Source of the DNA: Bacteroidales bacterium
GTDB lineage: Bacteria > Bacteroidota > Bacteroidia > Bacteroidales > UBA932
Reading direction: 5' to 3'
Length of the DNA stretch: 11,104 nucleotides
Assembly (NCBI GenBank): GCA_017555925.1
Contig: JAFZFL010000107.1
Coordinates: 1-11,104 of the forward strand
The notes beneath the pieces were generated by a model. The model saw nothing but the letters and a program-made list of their open reading frames with translations, searched no databases and was not told where the DNA came from. Position 1 is the first letter of the stretch. The number at the start of each line of letters is the position of its first letter. Of the stretch, positions 1 through 5,927 are shown in pieces. Made by a program: the position numbers and the translations under genes.

Positions 1-749
1 GGAAAATTATTGTACAATCCTCCATCAAAATAGAGGATAGAATCTATTGTTATAGGCTTGAATACAAAGGGATAAGTCATTGATGCCCTTACTGCAGCTC
101 CAAGGTTGCCTTTGGTTAAGGTTACCGCTCTCTTTTTTGCAATATAGGCGGCAATGCAGAAATAGGGAATCATAAGATTGTCAAAATTATCTCCCGCTGC
201 TATTGAAGAAGCGGCAAATACCTCTACCATAGCTATATCCATAGGATAAGGAGAGATAAGGTTTGTAGGAAAGTTAAACTTGAGCTTATTCCTCTTCCTG
301 TTGTGGGGCAAACCATGTTCTACCTCTCCAACCCTTTTTTTCTCCAGTGTGAATGAGAATATCTCAGGAGTTGGAGTGTTGTTGAAAAAGTATGAGGCAT
401 ACAGCTCCTCCGGAACTCCGGAAGACCACTTTATGAACTCCTTGCTCGTCAATATCTCCATCATTTGATTGGGAGTGTAGCCTATTGCATACATAGCACC
501 TACTATAGCTCCCATTGATGTGCCGCAGATGTAGTCTATGGGGATATTGTTCTCTTCCAAAGCCTTCAGGACACCGACATGCGAAATGCCCTTTGCTCCA
601 CCACCGCTGAGCACAACTCCAACGGTTGGAGGTGCCGATGTGTGTGATTGTTGGGCATGAAGAGGTAATGTGCTTATAAAGAGCAAATTGACAAGTACAA
701 CTAAAAATATGGCACTCTTATCATTTCTTTTGTACAAACTATACCCCAT
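1..749 (-). CDS. Secreted patatin-like phospholipase, N-terminal part (runs off the left edge)
   Basis: The first 249 codons of a gene whose 3' end lies outside the window; the ATG is at 749-747. The family hydrolyses acyl esters of lipids with a Ser-Asp dyad. Visible motifs are a signal peptide (hydrophobic residues about 13-30, likely cleavage after A32 in LHA|Q), the oxyanion-hole glycine loop GGGAKG at 49-54, the nucleophile elbow GTSMG at 76-80 (Ser78), and the dyad aspartate in FDGG at 241-244 (Asp242). The core therefore looks intact. Bacteroidota members of this type often carry a C-terminal outer-membrane beta-barrel or POTRA-like part (PlpD/type Vd-like), but that portion is not in view, so this is inference. 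The segment around residues 200-215, where relatives commonly read CVATD, reads CIAAY here; I cannot say whether this matters. The gene is divergent from the cyclophilin lipoprotein gene. Confidence 0.93.
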   Translation of the reverse strand, partial: MGYSLYKRNDKSAIFLVVLVNLLFISTLPLHAQQSHTSAPPTVGVVLSGGGAKGISHVGVLKALEENNIPIDYICGTSMGAIVGAMYAIGYTPNQMMEILTSKEFIKWSSGVPEELYASYFFNNTPTPEIFSFTLEKKRVGEVEHGLPHNRKRNKLKFNFPTNLISPYPMDIAMVEVFAASSIAAGDNFDNLMIPYFCIAAYIAKKRAVTLTKGNLGAAVRASMTYPFVFKPITIDSILYFDGGLYNNF

Positions 750-803
750 TTTTCGTTTTTAATTAATAAATTTGCAAACATTAACATTAAAAGAGTATTC
801 GGT
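750..803. promoter_or_regulatory. Divergent promoter region between the patatin and cyclophilin genes
   Basis: This 54-bp AT-rich spacer must serve both genes. On the plus strand TAAATTTG at 767-774 is an exact match to the Bacteroidota -7 element TAnnTTTG; it would place the transcript start near 780 and leave a leader of about 20 nt before the ATG at 804. On the minus strand AATGTTTG (782 down to 775) matches 7 of 8 positions and would fit a leader of about 18 nt before the patatin ATG. The two candidates meet at the palindrome TTTGCAAA (771-778). I see no convincing -33 TTTG at standard spacing for either, so the call rests on the -7 matches and position. Confidence 0.5.
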
Positions 804-1508
804 ATGAAATCTAAAATTACAGCTTTGGCCATTTGTGCATTAGCACTCTTTGCCTGCAAGAACCAATCAAGTGACAAACCTGTGCTAAAGGAACAATCGG
901 AGAGTGAAATAGTTGAAAGACCAAAAGCAGAGGCTCCTGTTTTTGAGATAGTAACCAATTTGGGAACAATGAGGGTACAGCTTTACAAAGAGACCCCTCT
1001 TCACAGGGATAATTTTTTGAAACTTGTAAACCAGAAATTCTTTGACGGCATATTGTTCCATAGAGTTATAAATGGTTTTATGATTCAGGCTGGAGACCCG
1101 CTCTCTAAAGATCCTGCCCAAATGGCAAAATATGGTACTGGAGGTCCTGGTTATACAATTCCGGCAGAGATTCTTCCTCAGTTTACCCATAAGAAGGGAG
1201 CCCTTGCTGCAGCACGTAAAGGTGATAAAGCCAATCCTAACAGAGAGTCTTCCGGCTCACAATTCTATATTGTACACAGTCCTGAGGCTTGTGCATCGCT
1301 TGATGGCCAGTATACAATCTTCGGAGAGACTATTGAGGGTCTTGATGTAGTTGACAAAATAGCCACTGTGGCAACGGGCGCACAAAAGAGAGATCTCCCT
1401 AATGAGCCTGTGAAAATTATAAGTATCAGAGAGATAGTTCAAGCTCCTGTTGAGGCTTCTGCAGATACCACAGCAGCTGGGGCTCCTGCAGTAGTGCCGG
1501 CAGAGTAA
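804..1508 (+). CDS. Cyclophilin-type peptidyl-prolyl cis-trans isomerase, lipoprotein
   Basis: Catalyses cis-trans isomerisation of X-Pro bonds and probably acts as a folding helper at the cell envelope. Residues 1-18 form a lipoprotein signal ending in the lipobox LFAC (Cys18 lipidated), followed by a charged linker to about residue 44. The cyclophilin domain spans about 46-212, with FHRVI at 85-89 (Arg87 equals catalytic Arg55 of human CypA), GFMIQAGD at 91-98 (Phe92, Met93, Gln95), GSQFYI at 151-156, and LDGQYTIFG at 166-174. Position 165 is Ser where human CypA has Trp121, so weak cyclosporin binding would be expected by inference. A short Ala/Pro-rich tail (about 213-234) follows. It is the first gene of the presumed operon and ends 7 bp before the HAD gene start. 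The ATG at 804 gives a clean signal peptide and sits about 30 nt after the -7 element. Confidence 0.93.
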   Translation: MKSKITALAICALALFACKNQSSDKPVLKEQSESEIVERPKAEAPVFEIVTNLGTMRVQLYKETPLHRDNFLKLVNQKFFDGILFHRVINGFMIQAGDPLSKDPAQMAKYGTGGPGYTIPAEILPQFTHKKGALAAARKGDKANPNRESSGSQFYIVHSPEACASLDGQYTIFGETIEGLDVVDKIATVATGAQKRDLPNEPVKIISIREIVQAPVEASADTTAAGAPAVVPAE

Positions 1509-1515
1509 TTGCTCT

Positions 1516-2298
1516 TTGCAGAATATCGTTATTGAGGTGAAGAGTCTGGATTTAAGGAATAAGATAGTCGCTTTTGATGCCGATGATACACTTTGGCACA
1601 ATGAGATAAACTTCAGAAATGCAGAGAGGGAGTTTGCAAAGCTTATGCTCCCTTTCTGTTCTGAAGAGGAGGCTGTAGCCCATCTGATGGAGGTTGAAGG
1701 GAGGAATATTCCAACTTTGGGATATGGTACAAAGACCTTTATCATAGCTTTGGCAGAGGCCGCCATTGAACTTGGAGGAGATAAGATCTCCAATAGTACC
1801 ATTTTGGAGGCTATGGAGATAGGAAAGAGAACTGTTTTTCCAAAAGTCAAACTTTATGAGCATGCAAAAGAGGTGATAGAGAGCCTTTACCAATTGCAGA
1901 AGGAGTTGGGCTTCAAGTTGGTGCTTGCGACAAAAGGAGATCTGAGAGACCAGCAATATAAGATAGACGAATCGGGGCTTGGAGAATATTTCTCACATAT
2001 AGAGATAATGCCAGAGAAGGACAGAAACGGTTATATCTCGCTTTTGAATAAATGTGGCGGTGCTATTTCCCATAACCGCACGGAGCTTTTGGCAAAGGAT
2101 CTGATTATGGTTGGCAACTCATTCAAATCAGATATAAAACCGGTGCTTGAGTTGGGAGGAACGGCTATATATATTCCATCAAAGATTATATGGGTGCATG
2201 AGGTAGTAGAGGAGTTTGACCATCCTTGCCTTATAAAGCTCAACTCAATAGCAGATGTGCCCCAGCTCTTTGGAATGGGGAGTTTTAAAATTAAGTAA
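1516..2298 (+). CDS. HAD-superfamily hydrolase, non-ATG start
   Basis: A probable cytosolic phosphatase of the haloacid dehalogenase superfamily, 260 aa if it starts at TTG 1516. All four motifs are present: motif I FDADDTLW at 20-27 (nucleophile Asp21, acid/base Asp23), motif II Thr139 in LATKGD, motif III Lys168, and motif IV GNSFKSD at 200-206 (Mg-binding). A helical cap inserted between motifs I and II (about 30-130) gives the C1-cap type; the substrate cannot be inferred. There is no ATG upstream of motif I: an in-frame TAG at 1492-1494 bounds the ORF, and the only candidate starts are TTG 1516 and GTG 1537. The 7-bp distance from the preceding stop suggests translational coupling. The sequence shows no damage, so this looks like a functional gene with an unusual start. 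Confidence 0.88.
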   Translation: MQNIVIEVKSLDLRNKIVAFDADDTLWHNEINFRNAEREFAKLMLPFCSEEEAVAHLMEVEGRNIPTLGYGTKTFIIALAEAAIELGGDKISNSTILEAMEIGKRTVFPKVKLYEHAKEVIESLYQLQKELGFKLVLATKGDLRDQQYKIDESGLGEYFSHIEIMPEKDRNGYISLLNKCGGAISHNRTELLAKDLIMVGNSFKSDIKPVLELGGTAIYIPSKIIWVHEVVEEFDHPCLIKLNSIADVPQLFGMGSFKIK

Positions 2299-2330
2299 AG
2301 ACAGGCTTGGACCTGTGAAAAAGATAGAGT

Positions 2331-2912
2331 ATGGCAATATTGGATATTATAAAAAAGAACCGCAGCTACCGCCGTTTTTATGAAGAGGCTGCAATTTCAG
2401 CAGAAGATCTCAACCTTATGGTTGAAGCTGCAAGATATTCGGCTTCATCAAGAAACATTCAGCCGCTGAAATACTATATATGCAACTCAAAAGAGATGAA
2501 CGCAAAAATATTCCCTACGCTTGCATGGGCCGGCTATCTGACTGAATGGGATGGCCCTGTTGAAGGGGAGAGACCGAGTGCATATATTGTGCAGCTGCTC
2601 GATAAGAATATAAGTGCAACAGCATCATGCGATCATGGAATTACAGCACAGAGCATGCTTCTACAGGCAGTGGAGCTTGGATTTGGTGGGTGCATTATAG
2701 CCTCTGTAAAGAGAGAGGCGCTCTCGGCAATATTGGATTTGCCGGAGAATCTTGAAATTATTCAAGTACTGGCTCTAGGCAAACCAAAGGAGGAGATTGT
2801 AGTTGATGATATGAGAGATAACCAATTCAAATATTGGAGAGAAGAGAGCGGTATACACCATGTTCCAAAGAGGAGACTTGAGGAACTGATAGCGGGAGCC
2901 CAGTTACAGTAA
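2331..2912 (+). CDS. Nitroreductase-family FMN-dependent oxidoreductase
   Basis: A 193-aa single-domain flavoprotein of the nitroreductase family (NAD(P)H- or ferredoxin-dependent reduction of quinones, nitro compounds, flavins or unknown electrophiles). FMN phosphate-binding residues appear in NRSYRRF at 10-16. The SASSRNIQP segment at 37-45 and the glycine-rich GFGGCIIAS at 117-125 are the other conserved FMN-contact regions. The length is typical, and there is no signal peptide, so it is cytosolic. The physiological substrate is unknown. It sits 32 bp after the HAD gene and 31 bp before dut, and a second nitroreductase domain lies two genes downstream. The ATG at 2331 places the first FMN motif at the expected distance from the N-terminus. 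Confidence 0.9.
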   Translation: MAILDIIKKNRSYRRFYEEAAISAEDLNLMVEAARYSASSRNIQPLKYYICNSKEMNAKIFPTLAWAGYLTEWDGPVEGERPSAYIVQLLDKNISATASCDHGITAQSMLLQAVELGFGGCIIASVKREALSAILDLPENLEIIQVLALGKPKEEIVVDDMRDNQFKYWREESGIHHVPKRRLEELIAGAQLQ

Positions 2913-2943
2913 ATTATAATTCAATTATTTAGAACCTATTTGT

Positions 2944-3378
2944 ATGGAAGTTAAGATAGTAAACAAATCGCAATATGATGTGCCGCAATATGCTACAGCC
3001 TTATCTGCCGGCATGGATCTCAAAGCAAATATCAGTGAGCCGATAGAGCTTGGTTCATTGGAGAGGGCAATGGTTCCTACCGGTCTCTTTATAGAGCTTC
3101 CCGAAGGATATGAGGCGCAGATCCGTCCACGAAGTGGCTTGGCTGCCAAATTTGGTATAACCGTAGCCAACTCGCCAGGTACTATTGATGCAGATTATAG
3201 AGGAGAGATAAAAGTTATTCTCATAAACCTTTCAAAAGAGAAATTTGTAATAAATCCGGGTGAGAGAGTTGCCCAGATGGTAATTGCGAAGTATGAGAAG
3301 ATTGAGTGGAGAGAGGTGGAAGAGCTTGGAGAGTCGGAGAGAGGAGCAGGCGGATTTGGCTCTACCGGAAGGAGTTAG
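2944..3378 (+). CDS. dut: Deoxyuridine 5'-triphosphate nucleotidohydrolase (dUTPase)
   Basis: Hydrolyses dUTP to dUMP and pyrophosphate, keeping uracil out of DNA and feeding thymidylate synthesis. At 144 aa it has the standard length of the homotrimeric dUTPase family, and all five motifs are present in order: motif 1 SAGMDLKA (21-28), motif 2 [12 protein letters not shown] (61-72), motif 3 [14 protein letters not shown] (76-89) with the likely catalytic base Asp82, motif 4 GERVAQMVI (106-114), and motif 5 [10 protein letters not shown] (133-142), whose Phe138 stacks on the uracil. Motif 4 has Met where Leu is common, a conservative change. The protein is cytosolic and part of the presumed operon, with gaps of 31 bp upstream and 39 bp downstream. 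Confidence 0.97.
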   Translation: MEVKIVNKSQYDVPQYATALSAGMDLKANISEPIELGSLERAMVPTGLFIELPEGYEAQIRPRSGLAAKFGITVANSPGTIDADYRGEIKVILINLSKEKFVINPGERVAQMVIAKYEKIEWREVEELGESERGAGGFGSTGRS

Positions 3379-3417
3379 ATTATATACTTGGGAGATATTT
3401 GATTTAAATTTTTGAAA

Positions 3418-4293
3418 ATGGAGATACTCTTGGATATAGATAGGGCAAAATGTATCAAATGCGGCAAGTGTGTAAAGGTGTGTCCCTCTAAAATCTTTGT
3501 ATGGAACAGGGGAAACAATACCGCTTCTGTAAAGGTTGAAGAGCCTCAAAATTGTATAAAGTGCGGGCATTGCGCTGCTGTATGTCAGGCCGGTGCAATA
3601 AATCACTCTCTCTTTCCAAAGGAGAAGGTACACTCTGTAGATTTCTCTCAAATGCCATCGCCTGAGCAGGTAATGCTGCTATGTAAGGCAAGACGTTCGA
3701 ACAGAGCCCTTACTGCCAATCCTGTTCCCAAAGAGACCATACAGAAAATTCTTGAAGCGGCAAATACAGCTCCCACTGCAAGCAACTTGCAGGAACTGGA
3801 GTATACGGTGGTTTCATCTCCTGCAAAGATTACAGAAGTAATAGAATTTGTGATTGATTACTTCTCTTCTATGGTAAAACTTCTTGAAAATCCGCTTCTT
3901 AAGCCAATCCTTAAGCCACTGCTCGGTAATGGTGCCTACCGCTACGTTAACATTTTCCGTAGGATAAGGGAGGAGTACAGCAAGGGAAATGATCAGATTT
4001 TACGTGGAGCAAAATGTGTAATATTCATTCATGCGCCAAAGAGTTCAAGGTTTGCAGATGCAGATGCCAACCTCGCCTACCAGAATGGCTCACTGATGGC
4101 AGAATCGATGGGTATAAGCCAGATTTATACCGGTTTTGTATGCACAGCGGCAAAGAAAGGCAAAGGGAGACTTGAAGAGATTCTGGGGATTGACAAAAAT
4201 CGCAGGATTGTTGCAGGAATGGCATTAGGAGTGCCTGAATTCAGGTATCCTAATTATATAGAGAGAGGAGAGTTAAAAGCAAAGGAGATATAG
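3418..4293 (+). CDS. Ferredoxin-nitroreductase fusion protein
   Basis: A cytosolic two-domain redox enzyme of 291 aa. Residues 1-60 are a bacterial 2[4Fe-4S] ferredoxin with two complete CxxCxxCxxxC clusters: Cys12/15/18/22 (followed by Pro23) and Cys46/49/52/56. Residues about 80-291 are a nitroreductase/FMN domain, with RRSNRAL at 92-98 and TAPTASNLQ at 117-125 as FMN-contact motifs. Electrons are presumably passed from a ferredoxin or radical donor through the clusters to FMN, as proposed for such fusions in anaerobes; the substrate is unknown. I chose ATG 3418 over TTG 3412 two codons upstream, because it is the standard codon and yields the usual short lead before the first cysteine. A hydrophobic, Leu/Pro-rich stretch at about 148-172 is an insertion within the nitroreductase domain, not an obvious membrane anchor. 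Confidence 0.92.
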   Translation: MEILLDIDRAKCIKCGKCVKVCPSKIFVWNRGNNTASVKVEEPQNCIKCGHCAAVCQAGAINHSLFPKEKVHSVDFSQMPSPEQVMLLCKARRSNRALTANPVPKETIQKILEAANTAPTASNLQELEYTVVSSPAKITEVIEFVIDYFSSMVKLLENPLLKPILKPLLGNGAYRYVNIFRRIREEYSKGNDQILRGAKCVIFIHAPKSSRFADADANLAYQNGSLMAESMGISQIYTGFVCTAAKKGKGRLEEILGIDKNRRIVAGMALGVPEFRYPNYIERGELKAKEI

Positions 4294-4313
4294 TTGCAAA
4301 ACAGGATGTAAAT

Positions 4314-5699
4314 ATGAAATATATAGAGATACCGGCATTGCATGAACTATTTCTTGGGAGCAATGGTGTAAGTACAGACAGCAGGAAGATTGAGCATGGA
4401 ACACTCTTTTTTGCCCTTAAGGGAGAGACTTTCAATGGAAACAATTTTGCGGCCGGAGCAATAGAACAGGGAGCCTCTTATGCTGTTGTTGATGATGAAA
4501 TGGTGTATGAGGCAAACGCCAGTCTGCAGGAAAAGATGATTTTAGTGGAGGATGTACTCCATACTCTCCAGCAGTTGGCAAGATACAACAGACTGCAATA
4601 CAAGATACCTGTAATAGCCCTTACCGGAACAAATGGCAAAACAACAACCAAAGAGCTTATTACAGCGGCATTGTCTGCCAAATATAATGTGGTTGCCACA
4701 GCCGGCAATCTCAATAATCACATTGGAGTGCCGCTTACACTCTTGAGGATAAACTCCACAACCCAAGTGGCTGTGATAGAGATGGGGGCAAGTGCGCCTG
4801 GCGAGATAAACCTGCTTGCATCATTGGTATGCCCAAGTTTTGGTCTCATTACCAATGTAGGAAAGGCCCATCTTCTGGGATTTGGCTCATTTGAGGGTGT
4901 AAAGGCTGCCAAAGGAGAACTTTACGATAACCTTACAGACCACAAGAAGATAGCATTTGTAAATGTAGACAATCCTCATCTTCTTAAAATGGCGCACGAC
5001 AGATTGAATCTTCATATTGTGCCGTATGGGCTTAACAATAATTGTGCGAGGGTTATTGATGCAAATGATGAAAATCCGTTCCTTAAATTGACAATACCAA
5101 ATCCATGCATGGCGGCCGCTTGTGGAGATGAACCAATGGAGTTTGAGGTAAACACCAATCTTATAGGTACATATAATGCAGATAATGTATTGGCAGCTCT
5201 CTGTATTGCAACTTATTTTGATGTGCCAACAGCTATGGCAATTAAGGCAATAGAAGAGTATGTTCCGTCAAACAACCGTTCCCAAATGTCAAAGACAGAG
5301 CATAATACCCTTATAATAGATGCCTATAATGCCAATCCTACAAGTATGGCAGCATCTCTTGAAAATTTCAATAGAATAAAAGCTTCCAAAAAGGTGCTTG
5401 TACTGGGAGACATGCTTGAGTTGGGGCAGGACTCTTTGCAGGAACATTGTACAATAATCGGGTTGGCACTATCTCTGAAACCGCAGATGCTCCTATTGGT
5501 GGGAGGGGAGTTTCAGAAGGCCTTTAATGAACTGTCGGGAAGCGGGAAAATAGTGGATTCAGATATAAAGGTGGTAAGGCTGTTTGAGAACTCTATAATA
5601 TTGAGGGAGAGGCTGTTAGAGCTGGGATTGAAGGGATGCACACTCCTTATAAAGGGCTCGAGAGGAATCAGACTTGAGAGAGTATTTGATGCGCTTTAA
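4314..5699 (+). CDS. murF: UDP-N-acetylmuramoyl-tripeptide--D-alanyl-D-alanine ligase
   Basis: Adds D-Ala-D-Ala to UDP-MurNAc-tripeptide using ATP, the last cytoplasmic assembly step of the peptidoglycan precursor. The 461 residues fit the Mur ligase family. The N-terminal UDP-binding domain includes STDSRKIEHGTLFFALKG (20-37). The central ATPase domain has the P-loop GTNGKTT (105-111), a metal-binding Glu156 in EMGAS, His186 and Lys200 in AKGE, the position of the carbamylated lysine. NADNVLAAL (288-296) and DAYNANP (336-342) are MurF-type signatures, and the protein ends with KGSRG and a short tail. The lone Mur ligase here is outside a dcw cluster, which is common for Bacteroidota murF. 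It starts 20 bp after the ferredoxin-nitroreductase gene. Confidence 0.96.
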   Translation: MKYIEIPALHELFLGSNGVSTDSRKIEHGTLFFALKGETFNGNNFAAGAIEQGASYAVVDDEMVYEANASLQEKMILVEDVLHTLQQLARYNRLQYKIPVIALTGTNGKTTTKELITAALSAKYNVVATAGNLNNHIGVPLTLLRINSTTQVAVIEMGASAPGEINLLASLVCPSFGLITNVGKAHLLGFGSFEGVKAAKGELYDNLTDHKKIAFVNVDNPHLLKMAHDRLNLHIVPYGLNNNCARVIDANDENPFLKLTIPNPCMAAACGDEPMEFEVNTNLIGTYNADNVLAALCIATYFDVPTAMAIKAIEEYVPSNNRSQMSKTEHNTLIIDAYNANPTSMAASLENFNRIKASKKVLVLGDMLELGQDSLQEHCTIIGLALSLKPQMLLLVGGEFQKAFNELSGSGKIVDSDIKVVRLFENSIILRERLLELGLKGCTLLIKGSRGIRLERVFDAL

Positions 5700-5713
5700 G
5701 ATTTGAAGAGTTT

Positions 5714-5842
5714 ATGAAGAAAACTATACTTCTACTGGCTGTTGTATGCAGTACACTTCTAGGTCCTTGTGAGAAAGACTCCAAAATGGAGGTGTTGGAG
5801 GATGCCGCATTTGAATCAATTATAAATTCGGCAGAGGAATGA
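5714..5842 (+). CDS. Small exported peptide or lipoprotein of 42 aa, unknown function
   Basis: I do not recognise this gene. It starts 14 bp after the murF stop. The N-terminus is an evident export signal: MKK, then a hydrophobic stretch (residues 4-17) ending at LLGPC (Cys19), followed by a charged stretch (EKDSK) and an acidic amphipathic-looking helix to residue 42. Cys19 resembles a lipoprotein Cys, but Pro18 at position -1 breaks the usual Gly/Ala/Ser rule, so lipidation is doubtful. After the TGA at 5840-5842, the +1 frame stays open to a TAG at 5892-5894 and encodes a plausible helical continuation (DLQYFIDLINNAVNSIL), so the gene may be a roughly 60-aa protein interrupted by a frameshift. 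The signal-peptide pattern and operon position support a real gene; the short length makes this uncertain. Confidence 0.5.
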   Translation: MKKTILLLAVVCSTLLGPCEKDSKMEVLEDAAFESIINSAEE

Positions 5843-5927
5843 TCTCCAATATTTTATAGATCTTATTAACAACGCGGTAAATTCTATCCTATAGTATAAA
5901 GCATTAACCGTTAAAACTTATGATATT
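5843..5927. promoter_or_regulatory. Intergenic region upstream of the serine hydrolase gene
   Basis: This 85-bp AT-rich gap probably holds the promoter of the serine hydrolase gene, but I find no exact TAnnTTTG element. It contains a small perfect inverted repeat TTAAC-C-GTTAA at 5904-5914, a possible protein-binding half-site pair. There is no G+C-rich stem with a T tract, so no intrinsic terminator for the upstream operon is visible. Part of the stretch (to 5894) may belong to the frameshifted tail of the small ORF. Confidence 0.25.

Noticed and set aside
280..468. A 62-codon plus-strand open frame inside the patatin gene
   Set aside because: It is antisense to the patatin coding sequence, starts with a non-ATG codon and has no motif or signal of its own.
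1257..1850. A 197-codon minus-strand open frame spanning the cyclophilin and HAD genes
   Set aside because: It lies opposite two well-supported genes, has no recognisable domain, and reads as a low-complexity shadow of their codons.
2301..2316. Short hairpin ACAGG/CCTGT between the HAD and nitroreductase genes
   Set aside because: The stem is only 5 bp with no T tract, so it is neither a terminator nor a convincing regulatory structure.
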